A stretch of 31,334 nucleotides of DNA from a virus, in the IMG/VR virus record IMGVR_UViG_3300005338_000025, positions 1 to 31,334 of that record; one strand, 5' to 3'. Positions 12,655-19,648 of the stretch are shown piece by piece (position 1 is the first letter of the stretch; each line of letters starts with the position of its first letter). Below the pieces are notes generated by a model, which was not told the origin of the DNA, ran no database searches, and worked only from the letters and a program-made list of their open reading frames with translations. The position numbers and the translations under genes are program-made.

Positions 12655-13667
12655 CTCATTCCCTCGGGCTGCGGCACTGGCTCATGTTCTTTCGAGTAGT
12701 CCGGTGCAACGCGCAAGTGCGCGTACCGCTTGTTGATAAAGCCTAGCGACACAGGCATTTCATCGAACGCGCCATCGACCACTTCATGCAACATCCAGAA
12801 CCCGCGCCAGTGCCGGTTGCCCTGAAAGCCTAGGTAGTCCTCGTTATGTTCGTAGCACGATCCGCTAACGATTGAGGTAATGGTGCTGCCGTCCGCGCGA
12901 TAGGCATATGCGATCTGCTTGCCCTGCTGATGGCCCGCGAAGCAGCTCATCGAAGTCTTGCGGAGCTGCGCCGCTGCCGTCCCGGCCGGCCGACCCATCA
13001 GGCCAGTTGTGAAGTAGTGGGCGAAGGCCACTCCCTCAATGACGATCACCTCAAGGAACGGAATAACCTCCCATCCAAAATCCTTGTACTGCAAGTCGTC
13101 AATAGACATTACGCCGTCTAGCTTGGCGTCATCCTCGACCGCTCTATTTATCCGGTGTTCGTGGTTGCCCAACGTGAGCACCATGCGGGGCTTGTACGGG
13201 CGTTTCGGGTGTGCGGCGTTGTAGTCCACCATCGGAGTCAGAAACGCGCTCATGGCTTCTTTGGCGGCCTCTATGTCGCGTTTGTAGCGCCTCCCCTCGA
13301 AGCTCTTCTTGCCCTTGTCATAGGTTGATAGGCTGGGAAGATCCGCGAAGTCGCCGATGCACACGATGATGTCCGGCTTCTTCTCTACTGCGTACTGGCC
13401 AATCCGCATCAGGTAGGAGAAGTCATGCCCCGGCTTGGCCTGTACATCAGGGAGGACGAGGATTTTCTTTGGGCCTCCCGGAGCGGCCCTCATCTCCGAA
13501 TCCGTGACACCGGCTTTTCGCTTGACTACCTGCAGCACGCGGCCCACGTAGCTATGGGCCACACCTAGCGCCTCTGCCGCCTTTCGGTTGCTGCCATGGG
13601 CCTCGACGGCCTCAAGGATGACTACCTGCTTGGGCGTGCAGTGGGCCAGTAGTCGAGGGTCGATCAC
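12651..13667 (-). CDS. Calcineurin-like metallophosphoesterase with N-terminal HTH
   Basis: A 338-residue protein from a GTG overlapping the previous stop (GTGA). Residues about 10-52 form a helix-turn-helix (TPKQVVILEAVEAHGSNRKA, then LGVAHSYVGRVLQVV). The phosphoesterase domain has D74 in LVLPDVQ, GD at 105-106 in IGDFADL, GNHEH at 167-171 and GHQQG near the C-terminus. These are the metal-binding motifs of the metallophosphatase superfamily. HTH plus phosphoesterase suggests action on or near DNA, perhaps as a nuclease or phosphatase. The substrate is unknown. Confidence 0.85.
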   Translation of the reverse strand: MIDPRLLAHCTPKQVVILEAVEAHGSNRKAAEALGVAHSYVGRVLQVVKRKAGVTDSEMRAAPGGPKKILVLPDVQAKPGHDFSYLMRIGQYAVEKKPDIIVCIGDFADLPSLSTYDKGKKSFEGRRYKRDIEAAKEAMSAFLTPMVDYNAAHPKRPYKPRMVLTLGNHEHRINRAVEDDAKLDGVMSIDDLQYKDFGWEVIPFLEVIVIEGVAFAHYFTTGLMGRPAGTAAAQLRKTSMSCFAGHQQGKQIAYAYRADGSTITSIVSGSCYEHNEDYLGFQGNRHWRGFWMLHEVVDGAFDEMPVSLGFINKRYAHLRVAPDYSKEHEPVPQPEGMR

Positions 13668-14092
13668 GATTGGGCCTTGAGCCGATACGTGCGTACCGGA
13701 GTTCGTGAACCGGAATCGTGTTTGCAAACGATCTTGACGGCGCGCACCGGGTCTGTGAACGCCAGCGCCTCGTAAGCGCACATTGCCGCCTTGGCACCGC
13801 TGCCGATGGCCTCGATGCCACGCTCCACCTTCATAGGCACCGGGCTCTTGCAGTAGTGAAACAGCCCATCGTCCGACATCACAAGGCAGTCGCTGTGCGT
13901 GAACTTCGGCGGCTTTCCGCCCTTTTTGAGCCATTCGAGGAACATGATTCCCTCGTCAACATCGCCCGCGAACCCGATGAGCGATCCGCGCCAGCGCCTG
14001 ACCTTGCGGCCCGACCAAACCCTGTCGTCATCAGAAACACTCGAATCCGACAGCATCACGCCAAGCCGGAGGTCGGCCAACAGGGTCGTCAT
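13664..14092 (-). CDS. HslV/proteasome-like Ntn hydrolase
   Basis: A 142-residue protein. Removal of Met1 would expose Thr2 (MTTLLADLRLGVMLSDS), the expected N-terminal nucleophile. Further proteasome-beta/HslV features are a basic VRRW before SLIGFAGDVDEG and the segment EAIGSGAKAAMCAYEALAF, close to HslV's IGSG motif. It is shorter than HslV (about 175). It sits between a lipoprotein and a phosphoesterase and has no ATPase partner in the window. It may process a phage protein or act on a host target; this is inference. Confidence 0.8.
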   Translation of the reverse strand: MTTLLADLRLGVMLSDSSVSDDDRVWSGRKVRRWRGSLIGFAGDVDEGIMFLEWLKKGGKPPKFTHSDCLVMSDDGLFHYCKSPVPMKVERGIEAIGSGAKAAMCAYEALAFTDPVRAVKIVCKHDSGSRTPVRTYRLKAQS

Positions 14093-14352
14093 CAGATGTC
14101 CCCGCGTGTGCAGCCGTGCGAATCGAGCCGCGAGGCGAAGTCCTGCGCCGCCTCTTTCTGCCCCAGCATGTGAGCCTGGAACTGGATGTTTGCGATCTGC
14201 GCCTTGGTGACGAGCCCGCAGCCACCAGCATCAATGCACCGCTGCGCTTCTTCGGCGGTCACGGTGATCTGCACAGAGCCATCGTCAGGCGCTTTAGGCG
14301 CAGATGCACAGCCGCCCATTGCGAGCAGCAACGCGAGATAGACGACACGCAT
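14092..14352 (-). CDS. Small lipoprotein
   Basis: An 86-residue protein from ATG 14352 (GAAAGG upstream). It has a lipoprotein signal: hydrophobic core VVYLALLLA then MGGC with Cys as the lipidated residue, followed by AS, which predicts outer-membrane sorting. The mature part has three more cysteines (RCIDAGGC and HGC) and a helical middle. The stop overlaps the Ntn hydrolase start. It could be an outer-membrane spanin-type or conversion lipoprotein; it is not proline-rich like Rz1. Confidence 0.75.
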   Translation of the reverse strand: MRVVYLALLLAMGGCASAPKAPDDGSVQITVTAEEAQRCIDAGGCGLVTKAQIANIQFQAHMLGQKEAAQDFASRLDSHGCTRGDI

Positions 14353-14362
14353 GGTGGGCCTT

Positions 14363-14566
14363 TCAAGATGGTTGAAATAGCTGACGCAGGTACTTGGCGA
14401 TGGCTTGGTGCAGCAACACCTCGGTGAGCAGGACGAGGTTCTTGGCGCACTCGATGGCCTCGGGCGGCATCTCTTCATGCGCCTGAACTTCGGCCAGAAT
14501 GCGGCGCTTGTCCTGCACCTGAAATGCGGCCACATCAAGCCAGGACTGAGCGGTTGCCGAGTCCAT
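14363..14566 (-). CDS. Small helical protein, unknown
   Basis: A 67-residue all-helical acidic protein (SWLDVAAFQVQDKRRILAEV; EAIECAKNLVLLTEVLLHQA). It lies between two better-supported late genes with short gaps on each side (10 nt each). Only a weak ribosome binding site is visible. No family recognised. Confidence 0.55.
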   Translation of the reverse strand: MDSATAQSWLDVAAFQVQDKRRILAEVQAHEEMPPEAIECAKNLVLLTEVLLHQAIAKYLRQLFQPS

Positions 14567-14576
14567 GACGGGCTCT

Positions 14577-14819
14577 TTAGGCGGCTGGGGCGGCAGGCGG
14601 AGCGGAGACTTGCTTTGCCGTCTTCAGCGCGGCATATACGCCGTTGACAACCTTGCCCAGCTCGGGGGCGGCGTCTTGCGCGATGCCCTCGACGGACATG
14701 ATGAAGGCCAGCGCGGCCTCAAAACGGGTCTTGCCGTCCGATTCGGGCAGGTTGTCGGCCATCGCCTTGACGACGGAGACGATGAGGGGGATGAACTTGA
14801 GATACGTGAGGTAGGCCAT
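14577..14819 (-). CDS. Small helical protein with N-terminal hydrophobic segment
   Basis: An 80-residue protein from ATG 14819, which has AGGAG about 6 nt upstream. The N-terminus (YLTYLKFIPLIVSVVKAMA) could be a membrane helix, followed by acidic helices and an Ala/Pro tail (SAPPAAPAA). It is the first gene after the lysis-region terminator. I recall similar proteins near phage lysis genes without a function. Confidence 0.6.
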   Translation of the reverse strand: MAYLTYLKFIPLIVSVVKAMADNLPESDGKTRFEAALAFIMSVEGIAQDAAPELGKVVNGVYAALKTAKQVSAPPAAPAA

Positions 14820-14844
14820 GTGAACTCCTGTGCGGCACGGAAAT

Positions 14845-14879
14845 GAAAAAGCCGCCTGCTGTGCCAAACAGGCGGCTTT
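14845..14879 (-). terminator. Intrinsic terminator after the lysis cassette
   Basis: An 11-bp perfect stem (14848-14858 AAAGCCGCCTG with 14869-14879) and a 10-nt loop are followed on the minus strand by a T run. It lies between the end of the nested ORF/membrane protein (14922/14980) and the next gene (start 14819). Confidence 0.85.
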
Positions 14880-14921
14880 GATGGAATGGCCGTTGGAATT
14901 CGCGAATTGCGAATCAGGCGG

Positions 14922-15278
14922 CTAGTAGTTGTGGCAGCTCAGCGAAAGCGTGATGCCGTCGATGCAGCCGGGGGTTGGCCTAGCCAGGCAGATAGTTGGA
15001 GGGATCGTTCGGGGCGCCACTTGAAGACCGCATCGGATCGGCTGGGACGGCGTTGGCTTCGACGCTTCCAGTCGGTGCAGGAAGTGGTCCTTGTCCGCTC
15101 GCAGGTGCGTCCCCAGCGTTTCGAGCCACGGGGGCGCTATCCACCGGCTTTGCCGGGAGTAGTCCGCGATCTGCGCTTGAGCCGAAGTGATACACAAGGC
15201 CCACAGTGCCAGCGATAAGAGCGGCAACCACTTGGATGCCCTGCTCGGTGAAGAAATACGCGATCCACGGGTGTGCAT
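14922..15278 (-). CDS. Out-of-frame nested secreted protein in the lysis cassette
   Basis: A 118-residue ORF in another frame of the 14980-15429 gene, running 58 nt past its stop and ending just before the terminator. ATG 15278 has GGGAG 8 nt upstream inside the host gene. It has a signal peptide: KWLPLLSLALWALCITSAQA, with probable cleavage after AQA. The mature part is Pro-rich (SKPTPSQPIRC; RTIPPTICLARPTPGC), ending CHNY. A nested, secreted, Pro-rich product next to the endolysin recalls Rz1, but there is no clear lipobox. Chance overlap in GC-rich DNA remains possible. Confidence 0.45.
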   Translation of the reverse strand: MHTRGSRISSPSRASKWLPLLSLALWALCITSAQAQIADYSRQSRWIAPPWLETLGTHLRADKDHFLHRLEASKPTPSQPIRCGLQVAPRTIPPTICLARPTPGCIDGITLSLSCHNY

Positions 15279-15429
15279 TGATTTGGCTCCCAAGTAACGG
15301 CGCGAGCGCGGCGAGAAGTACCGCAAGGCCGGCCGCGATTCCGGCTTGCTTGCCAGACTTCACGGCATCGACGAAGGAATGCCCCTTGCGCAGTACGTCG
15401 AGCACCTTGGGGATGAGGGTGATGTTCAT
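14980..15429 (-). CDS. Two-helix membrane protein with Pro-rich tail (holin candidate)
   Basis: A 149-residue protein from ATG 15429 (AGGGAAG upstream, ATGA overlap with the previous stop). Two transmembrane helices (about 30-48, IAAGLAVLLAALAPLL; about 63-82, GIQVVAALIAGTVGLVY) are joined by a short loop with NAHPW. The last 65 residues are Pro/Ala/Ser-rich and disordered. Topology and position downstream of the endolysin fit a holin or holin-like protein. Several other small membrane proteins here compete for that role. Confidence 0.6.
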   Translation of the reverse strand: MNITLIPKVLDVLRKGHSFVDAVKSGKQAGIAAGLAVLLAALAPLLGSQINAHPWIAYFFTEQGIQVVAALIAGTVGLVYHFGSSADRGLLPAKPVDSAPVARNAGDAPASGQGPLPAPTGSVEANAVPADPMRSSSGAPNDPSNYLPG

Positions 15430-15608
15430 GGAGCTTCCCTGAAAAGAAATTGCTTCGGGTAGATCGGCTTGATGGCATCGATAACCGCGATCAGGTCTTG
15501 CGCCGTCTTTCTCGCGGCAGTCGGAAGGGCTGCGATTGCTCCTTCACGGAGCGCCGGTAGGTCGAGATAGCTCAGGTTCTGGCGCACCTCAGCAAGTTCT
15601 TTATCCAT
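15426..15608 (-). CDS. Small helical lysis-region protein
   Basis: A 60-residue soluble helical protein with ATG 15608 after AAGGA. Segments: ELAEVRQNLSYLDLPALREG and AARKTAQDLIAVIDAIK. The stop overlaps the next ATG. Possibly an antiholin or regulator by position; no family recognised. Confidence 0.6.
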   Translation of the reverse strand: MDKELAEVRQNLSYLDLPALREGAIAALPTAARKTAQDLIAVIDAIKPIYPKQFLFREAP

Positions 15609-15617
15609 GTCAGTCCT

Positions 15618-15791
15618 TCACGATTGCGCCGCGCCCAGCGCAGCGACAAACACAAGCAGCGCACCGACATAAGCAACGCACGCCCAAAACAGCGGCTCGC
15701 CATCACTGCTCAATGCGCTCGCTACCATCAGCTTCCAGCCCGTGAATGCGCAGAGCGTGCCAATTAGCGCGAGGACGAGTGCCCGGGTCAT
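15618..15791 (-). CDS. Two-helix small membrane protein (holin candidate)
   Basis: A 57-residue protein from ATG 15791 with two hydrophobic helices (ALVLALIGTLCAFTGWKLMV; FWACVAYVGALLVFVAALGA) separated by a polar loop with SSDGEP. An upstream TTG at 15809 is less likely. Size and topology fit class II holins. It lies downstream of the endolysin in the same strand. Confidence 0.6.
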   Translation of the reverse strand: MTRALVLALIGTLCAFTGWKLMVASALSSDGEPLFWACVAYVGALLVFVAALGAAQS

Positions 15792-15822
15792 TTCGGCGCT
15801 TTCTGCCAATCTTTTTGCGGAT

Positions 15823-15969
15823 TCATTTCGGCGGGTTGTAGGCCGCGATCACAAAGCCGATGACCACCAGCAAGCCCGCGAGAGAGCCAAGCGGCATGTC
15901 GTCGAAATACTCGCCAATCGCAGCGCCGATGCCAACGCAGAGAGCGGTGAAGGCGATTAGAGCGCTCAT
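15823..15969 (-). CDS. 48-residue two-helix membrane protein overlapping the endolysin stop
   Basis: ATG 15969 overlaps the endolysin stop (ATGA). Two hydrophobic helices (LIAFTALCVGIGAAIG; LAGLLVVIGFVIAAY) flank an acidic turn EYFDDMP. The tail is NPPK. Topology suggests a pinholin, holin or antiholin. Coupled translation with the endolysin supports a lysis role. Confidence 0.6.
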   Translation of the reverse strand: MSALIAFTALCVGIGAAIGEYFDDMPLGSLAGLLVVIGFVIAAYNPPK

Positions 15970-16442
15970 GCCTCACCCCGGAATAGCGCGAGTTCAGCCT
16001 GACGGCGCGCAAGTAGCCCATGGGCTACAGCGCTCCCGGGCGAAATCCACTTGCACCATTCATCTTCGCAGCGTCCCATGTCGCCGTCGTTGAAGGCGCG
16101 CAGGAGCGTGGAGGGTCGGCCATCCGGGTGAAGGTGGGCGATGCCGTCCTTGTACTGATTGCCGGGGCCGACGTTGTAGAACAGGCTCACGAACGCATCA
16201 AACTGGCCTTGGGTCATCGCGTGCGTGACGTACCGGCTCACCATGGCTTCGCGCGCCGCGATCGATGCCAGCAGTCGGCGGTCGCATTCGTCCTGCGTCC
16301 ACCAGGTATCGGGGCCAACGCCTTCTGTTTCGCCCCAACCGCACGTATAGGGCGCGCCGCCGGTCTTGGGGTCCGGGTATGCCTTCAGGCGGCACGACTC
16401 GAAACGCTTGATGAGCGAGATTCCGGCCTGAGAGGTTCTCAT
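15966..16442 (-). CDS. Endolysin, GH24 lysozyme
   Basis: A 158-residue T4/P22-type lysozyme. Catalytic residues by alignment to T4 lysozyme: E15 in KRFESC, D24 in YPDPKTGG, T33 in APYTCGWG. GWGETEG and the C-terminal helices (QGQFDAFVSLFYNVG; RAFNDGDM) also fit the family. It cleaves the beta-1,4 bond between MurNAc and GlcNAc. There is no signal or SAR segment, so release needs a holin. It is coupled to the 48-residue membrane protein. Confidence 0.93.
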   Translation of the reverse strand: MRTSQAGISLIKRFESCRLKAYPDPKTGGAPYTCGWGETEGVGPDTWWTQDECDRRLLASIAAREAMVSRYVTHAMTQGQFDAFVSLFYNVGPGNQYKDGIAHLHPDGRPSTLLRAFNDGDMGRCEDEWCKWISPGSAVAHGLLARRQAELALFRGEA

Positions 16443-16448
16443 GTCGTT

Positions 16449-16685
16449 CTACTTCTTTAGCCATTCGTGCAGGAACCATGTCGCCGCACTTCCTAGCGTT
16501 GCCGACATACCGCCCAGCGCCACCAGCAGCCGCCAGCCGCCCTTGGCTTCGGCGAGTTGCAACTGAATCGCCTGTATCGAAGTGGACATCTGCTGCAGCA
16601 GGACGGTTTTTTGCGCATCTGACGCGATGAGCGTTTCCACTTGCGATTGCAAGCGTCCGAATTCTTGCGGGTCAATGTCGCTCAC
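16449..16685 (-). CDS. Coiled-coil plus C-terminal transmembrane protein
   Basis: A 78-residue protein from a GTG start with AAGGA upstream. An N-terminal coiled coil (EFGRLQSQVETLIASDAQKT, LLQQMSTSIQAIQLQL) is followed by one transmembrane helix (WRLLVALGGMSATLGSAATW) and a basic end. This layout resembles XhlA/hemolysin-type proteins next to phage endolysins. It may aid holin function or anchor; assignment is tentative. Confidence 0.65.
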   Translation of the reverse strand: MSDIDPQEFGRLQSQVETLIASDAQKTVLLQQMSTSIQAIQLQLAEAKGGWRLLVALGGMSATLGSAATWFLHEWLKK

Positions 16686-16696
16686 GGCGCCAGTCC

Positions 16697-17191
16697 TTAT
16701 TCCACGAGAGTTGTTTCAGAGCCGTCGCGCTCCTGCGCTGCGTAGACGACTGCACTGGGGGTTTGCTGTACGGCCCCGAGGACGCCATCAGCCTCTAGAA
16801 CGAGTTGGGCGAGCTTGGAGCACCACATCCGATCGAGCGTGCGCTCCGGGTCTTTGTCGAGGAACGCGCGAACGGCGCCGATCTGCGAATAGGGCTTGCC
16901 GACCAGCGACATGGCGAACCTCTGCGTTTCCGCCTTCCACGGCGCATTGGTGCTGATGTGCCAGAACGGCAAGAGGTTGGACAGCGCATGAATCCGCACG
17001 CCGCCCGTGATTGACTCGATGATGAATACTCGGCCGTCGATTACCCAAGCTACGCCTACGTGGCTGTATTCGCTTTGTGTGAAGAAGCGGACGATTTGGA
17101 CCTTGACGTCATACCAACTCTTGAAAGACCTGTGCGTGAAGGCCAGGAGGTCGCCGCTCTTGATGGCGGCGCGTGCGTCGGCGTAGCGCAT
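16697..17191 (-). CDS. Permuted NlpC/P60-type (YiiX-like) papain-fold protein
   Basis: A 164-residue protein with the order of motifs of YiiX/YaeF enzymes: SGDLLAF near the start, H44 in YSHVGVAW, an acidic residue E59 in FIIES, and C124 in MWCSKLAQLV. His before Cys is the permuted NlpC/P60 arrangement. Family members cleave amide bonds in peptidoglycan or lipidated substrates. Between the fibre genes and the lysis cassette it might be a tail-associated or lysis-related hydrolase. The substrate is unknown. Confidence 0.75.
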   Translation of the reverse strand: MRYADARAAIKSGDLLAFTHRSFKSWYDVKVQIVRFFTQSEYSHVGVAWVIDGRVFIIESITGGVRIHALSNLLPFWHISTNAPWKAETQRFAMSLVGKPYSQIGAVRAFLDKDPERTLDRMWCSKLAQLVLEADGVLGAVQQTPSAVVYAAQERDGSETTLVE

Positions 17192-17194
17192 GGC

Positions 17195-17815
17195 TTATAG
17201 CTTCGATGCCGCCACAAACAGCGCGTCAATCGCAGCATCGTCCAACCCGAGCGCGCCTTGCAACTGCGCGATCAGCGGGTTGTTTCGCAGAACGTCGGCC
17301 GACTTGCCCCAGGTGATCTGCGCAGCCCGGCCGGCATCACCGGTCATTGCGGCAATCGCAGCATCAACGTGATCGAGAAGCGAAGAACCATCGGCCAGCT
17401 TCGTCGCCAGCAGCGCGAGCTGCGCCTGTCGCATCGTCACTTCCTGCGGTACGCCGTTAATGGCGGGCGGCTGCAGTTCGGCAATGCGCGCGTTCAGCGC
17501 ATCGACTTGTGCAAGCGCGGCATCGCGGGCTGTTTCGGCGGCCTTCTGCGCGTCAGCGGCGGCCTGCAATGCGACATCCTTCGCGGCGTTATCGGCCAGC
17601 GCGGCTGCGTTGATTTCCGAGCTGATGGCCGAAAGGGCTGCGCTGTCCGTCAAGGCAACCGGGCGCGGATCGAGCCGATGCCCCGTGCCGGGAATCACTT
17701 GGCCCGTCGAGTCGTCGATGATCTGCGAGACGGCGACGATGTGCGCGCCTTGAAGGCCAGCAGGATTCCAGCGGACGAGAAATTCTTCGTTGAAGGTTTG
17801 TTGTACGAGTGCCAT
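17195..17815 (-). CDS. Tail fibre accessory protein with coiled coil
   Basis: A 206-residue protein with ATG 17815 after AAGGA. An N-terminal beta segment (FNEEFLVRWNPAGLQGAHIV) is followed by an Ala-rich coiled coil at about 60-115 (KDVALQAAADAQKAAETARD). The C-terminal domain (EVTMRQAQLALLATKLADG; AALDDAAIDALF-like end) is one I know from proteins encoded after phage tail fibres. Probably a fibre component or assembly factor. Confidence 0.7.
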   Translation of the reverse strand: MALVQQTFNEEFLVRWNPAGLQGAHIVAVSQIIDDSTGQVIPGTGHRLDPRPVALTDSAALSAISSEINAAALADNAAKDVALQAAADAQKAAETARDAALAQVDALNARIAELQPPAINGVPQEVTMRQAQLALLATKLADGSSLLDHVDAAIAAMTGDAGRAAQITWGKSADVLRNNPLIAQLQGALGLDDAAIDALFVAASKL

Positions 17816-17823
17816 GATTTTCC

Positions 17824-19053
17824 TTATCCGAGGACGATGTAAGCGGTGCCGTTGCTCTTCACAAGACCTTTGCTGGAGCCGCTGCCGGTAGGCGTGCTTC
17901 CGTTGGTGAGGGATGTGAGGTCGGAGACGTAGAAGACGCCGCCGTCAACTGTGGATGCGGTCGGGAGCGTGGCGACGGTAAGCGCAGTGCCGCAAATCAC
18001 GCCGCGCAATTTGATGTCGCCGGCAAAGCTGCCGGATGCGCCCGTTCCAACCCCAACGACGCCGCCGGCAACGTAAGACAACCCGGTGCCGAAGGTATCG
18101 AACCAGTTCCCCGTCGTTGACCAGAAGACGCCTTGCGCGTTGTTCTTGCCAAGCAGCAGCCCGGAGACGCTGTTGATGGTGCCGACCGTGACTTGATTGG
18201 TGTCGTCGCGGTAGCGGCTGGCACGAAACGCGCCATCCACTCCCCCATCCGTCGTCCCCGCGCGAAAGTCAGAGCCAGTCGGTGACAGGTAGGTTGAGCC
18301 AATCCTTAGCGCACCGGTCGCCATGATCGCGGCCTTGCTGGATGACCCAACCTGAAAGTCCGTCAGCATCGACCCAGCCGCGCTGGCGGTGTTGGTGACG
18401 TTGAGCTTCCAGCCGGTAAATGTGACGCCGCCGGCATTCCAGGTCTGCGTGAAGCTCTGAACCGGGTTGCTGGTCGTGACCGTGGCGCCTGTCATGGTCA
18501 GCGCCCGGTTGGTATCGTCCCATGCGCTGCCGGACATGGCCGCGAAGGCACCAGCGTTGCGGTACTGTATTTCCGTTCCAGATCCACCAGGAGCGCCACC
18601 TGCCGGGGTGCTGTACGCTCCCGTTCCATCCAGAAACTTCGTCGCGTCGTTCGGCGCTTTGGGCGCAAAACCGTGCTTTGTCGTGCTGACGTTGTTCGTC
18701 GTGATGTCCGACATCGAGATATTCGCGTCGGTCGCAGCAGATGCAAAATCCTGCGCCTGAATGACGATCCCGATGGACTTCGCGCCAGAAGCAAAACTTA
18801 CCTTCGCGCCGCCGTTGCTGGAGCGCGATACGCTGGTACGTGAAAGCGTACTGGTCGCGCTCGTCCACGTTCCCGAGCCAACCTCCCAGCTCGTCTTATC
18901 GCTCGTCTCGCACCGGTAGCCGTAGGTCAGGCCGTTCGTGAGCGCAGAGGCGAACGAAACGCAGCCGGTCAGCGCAACGCCGTCAATGACGAAATCCGCC
19001 GTTCCGGTTGTGCTGGTCGTGTCACCAACCGCATCGACCAAATCATGGGCCAT
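17824..19053 (-). CDS. Tail fibre protein
   Basis: A 409-residue protein rich in Ser, Thr, Gly and Ala with beta-rich repeats. The N-terminal 110 residues (HDLVDAVGDTTSTTGTADF; CETSDKTSWEVGSGTWTSAT) are a fibre N-terminal domain I have seen in many podoviruses. The middle (STPAGGAPGGSGTEIQYRN) is a Gly-rich linker. The C-terminus is a repeat-like beta region ending GTAYIVLG. It presumably binds the host receptor. It follows a terminator and hairpin at 19081-19139. Confidence 0.85.
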   Translation of the reverse strand: MAHDLVDAVGDTTSTTGTADFVIDGVALTGCVSFASALTNGLTYGYRCETSDKTSWEVGSGTWTSATSTLSRTSVSRSSNGGAKVSFASGAKSIGIVIQAQDFASAATDANISMSDITTNNVSTTKHGFAPKAPNDATKFLDGTGAYSTPAGGAPGGSGTEIQYRNAGAFAAMSGSAWDDTNRALTMTGATVTTSNPVQSFTQTWNAGGVTFTGWKLNVTNTASAAGSMLTDFQVGSSSKAAIMATGALRIGSTYLSPTGSDFRAGTTDGGVDGAFRASRYRDDTNQVTVGTINSVSGLLLGKNNAQGVFWSTTGNWFDTFGTGLSYVAGGVVGVGTGASGSFAGDIKLRGVICGTALTVATLPTASTVDGGVFYVSDLTSLTNGSTPTGSGSSKGLVKSNGTAYIVLG

Positions 19054-19080
19054 GTAGTTCTTTCGGGGATAAAATGACGA

Positions 19081-19099
19081 GGCCCGCGCTTGGCGGGCC
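19081..19099 (-). other. GC-rich hairpin before the tail fibre gene
   Basis: Perfect 7-bp arms GGCCCGC (19081-19087) and GCGGGCC (19093-19099) around a 5-nt loop. On the minus strand it is followed by TCGTCATTTTATC, so termination is possible but weaker than the hairpin at 19115-19139. It may mark the fibre transcript's 5' end. Confidence 0.5.
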
Positions 19100-19114
19100 T
19101 TCGGGGGTCAGAAT

Positions 19115-19139
19115 GAAAAAACCGCCTCTAGGGCGGTTT
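19115..19139 (-). terminator. Intrinsic terminator between the immI-like region and tail fibre gene
   Basis: An 8-bp perfect stem (AAACCGCC 19119-19126 with GGCGGTTT 19132-19139), a 5-nt loop, and on the minus strand a run of six T. It ends transcription from the RHH-KOW-HNH genes before the fibre gene. Confidence 0.82.
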
Positions 19140-19162
19140 GTGTTTTCGGGGCAGGAGCGCTG

Positions 19163-19648
19163 CTAGATCGTGCAGCCCTCGTGGAGCTTTCGCTTCGCTT
19201 CCAAGTAGGCTTGGTGCGCCTCTTCGGGTGTGTCAAACAGGCCGAGAATGATCTTTCTTCCGCTGTAGATGCTCGCCTCGAACTGTTCGCCACGCCTGCT
19301 CTTGTAAACGCCTAGAACTCCGAGCTTGTTGTTGGCGTTCGCCGAACGACGATTTTGTATGTTTATCCTTTGTGCAGCATCGCGCAAATTGCCCCAGCGG
19401 TTGTCGTTTCGAATTCCGTTTATATGGTCGATGTTCCTAGTCGGCCAGGATTGCTCCATCATCAGCCACGCCAACCGGTGCGCTGCATATAACACAGCGT
19501 CGATTTTGATGACGATGTATCCGATGCCGTTTTTGCAGCCAGCAACATCGCCCGCCTTTATGGTGGGGCGCCTGTCTACTAGCCACGTAAACACGCCCGT
19601 CTCCGGGTCGTAGTGCAGCAGTTCGCGTAGCCGCTCGGCCGTCAGCAC
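19163..19648 (-). CDS. HNH-AP2 homing endonuclease
   Basis: A 161-residue protein. I chose the GTG at 19648 (GGGAG about 9 nt upstream); a GTG at 19666 would add 6 residues. N-terminal HNH core: AAHRLAWLMMEQSWPTRNID, then DHINGIRNDNRWGNLRDA and RINIQNRR. C-terminal AP2 domain (LGVLGVYKSRRGEQFEASIY; LFDTPEEAHQAYLEAK). The architecture matches the gene at 2176-2640. It overlaps the KOW gene by 7 nt. It looks like a homing insertion in the leftward immI-like transcript. Confidence 0.88.
   Translation of the reverse strand: MLTAERLRELLHYDPETGVFTWLVDRRPTIKAGDVAGCKNGIGYIVIKIDAVLYAAHRLAWLMMEQSWPTRNIDHINGIRNDNRWGNLRDAAQRINIQNRRSANANNKLGVLGVYKSRRGEQFEASIYSGRKIILGLFDTPEEAHQAYLEAKRKLHEGCTI

Noticed and set aside
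13720-13736. GTTTGCAAAC inside the Ntn hydrolase gene as a seventh operator
   Set aside because: The half-sites are arranged differently from GCAAA-N4-TTTGC and lie in coding sequence far from promoters.
17824-19053. Diversity-generating retroelement target in the fibre gene
   Set aside because: No reverse transcriptase or template repeat is visible in the window, and no adenine-biased variable repeat was recognised at the gene's 3' end.
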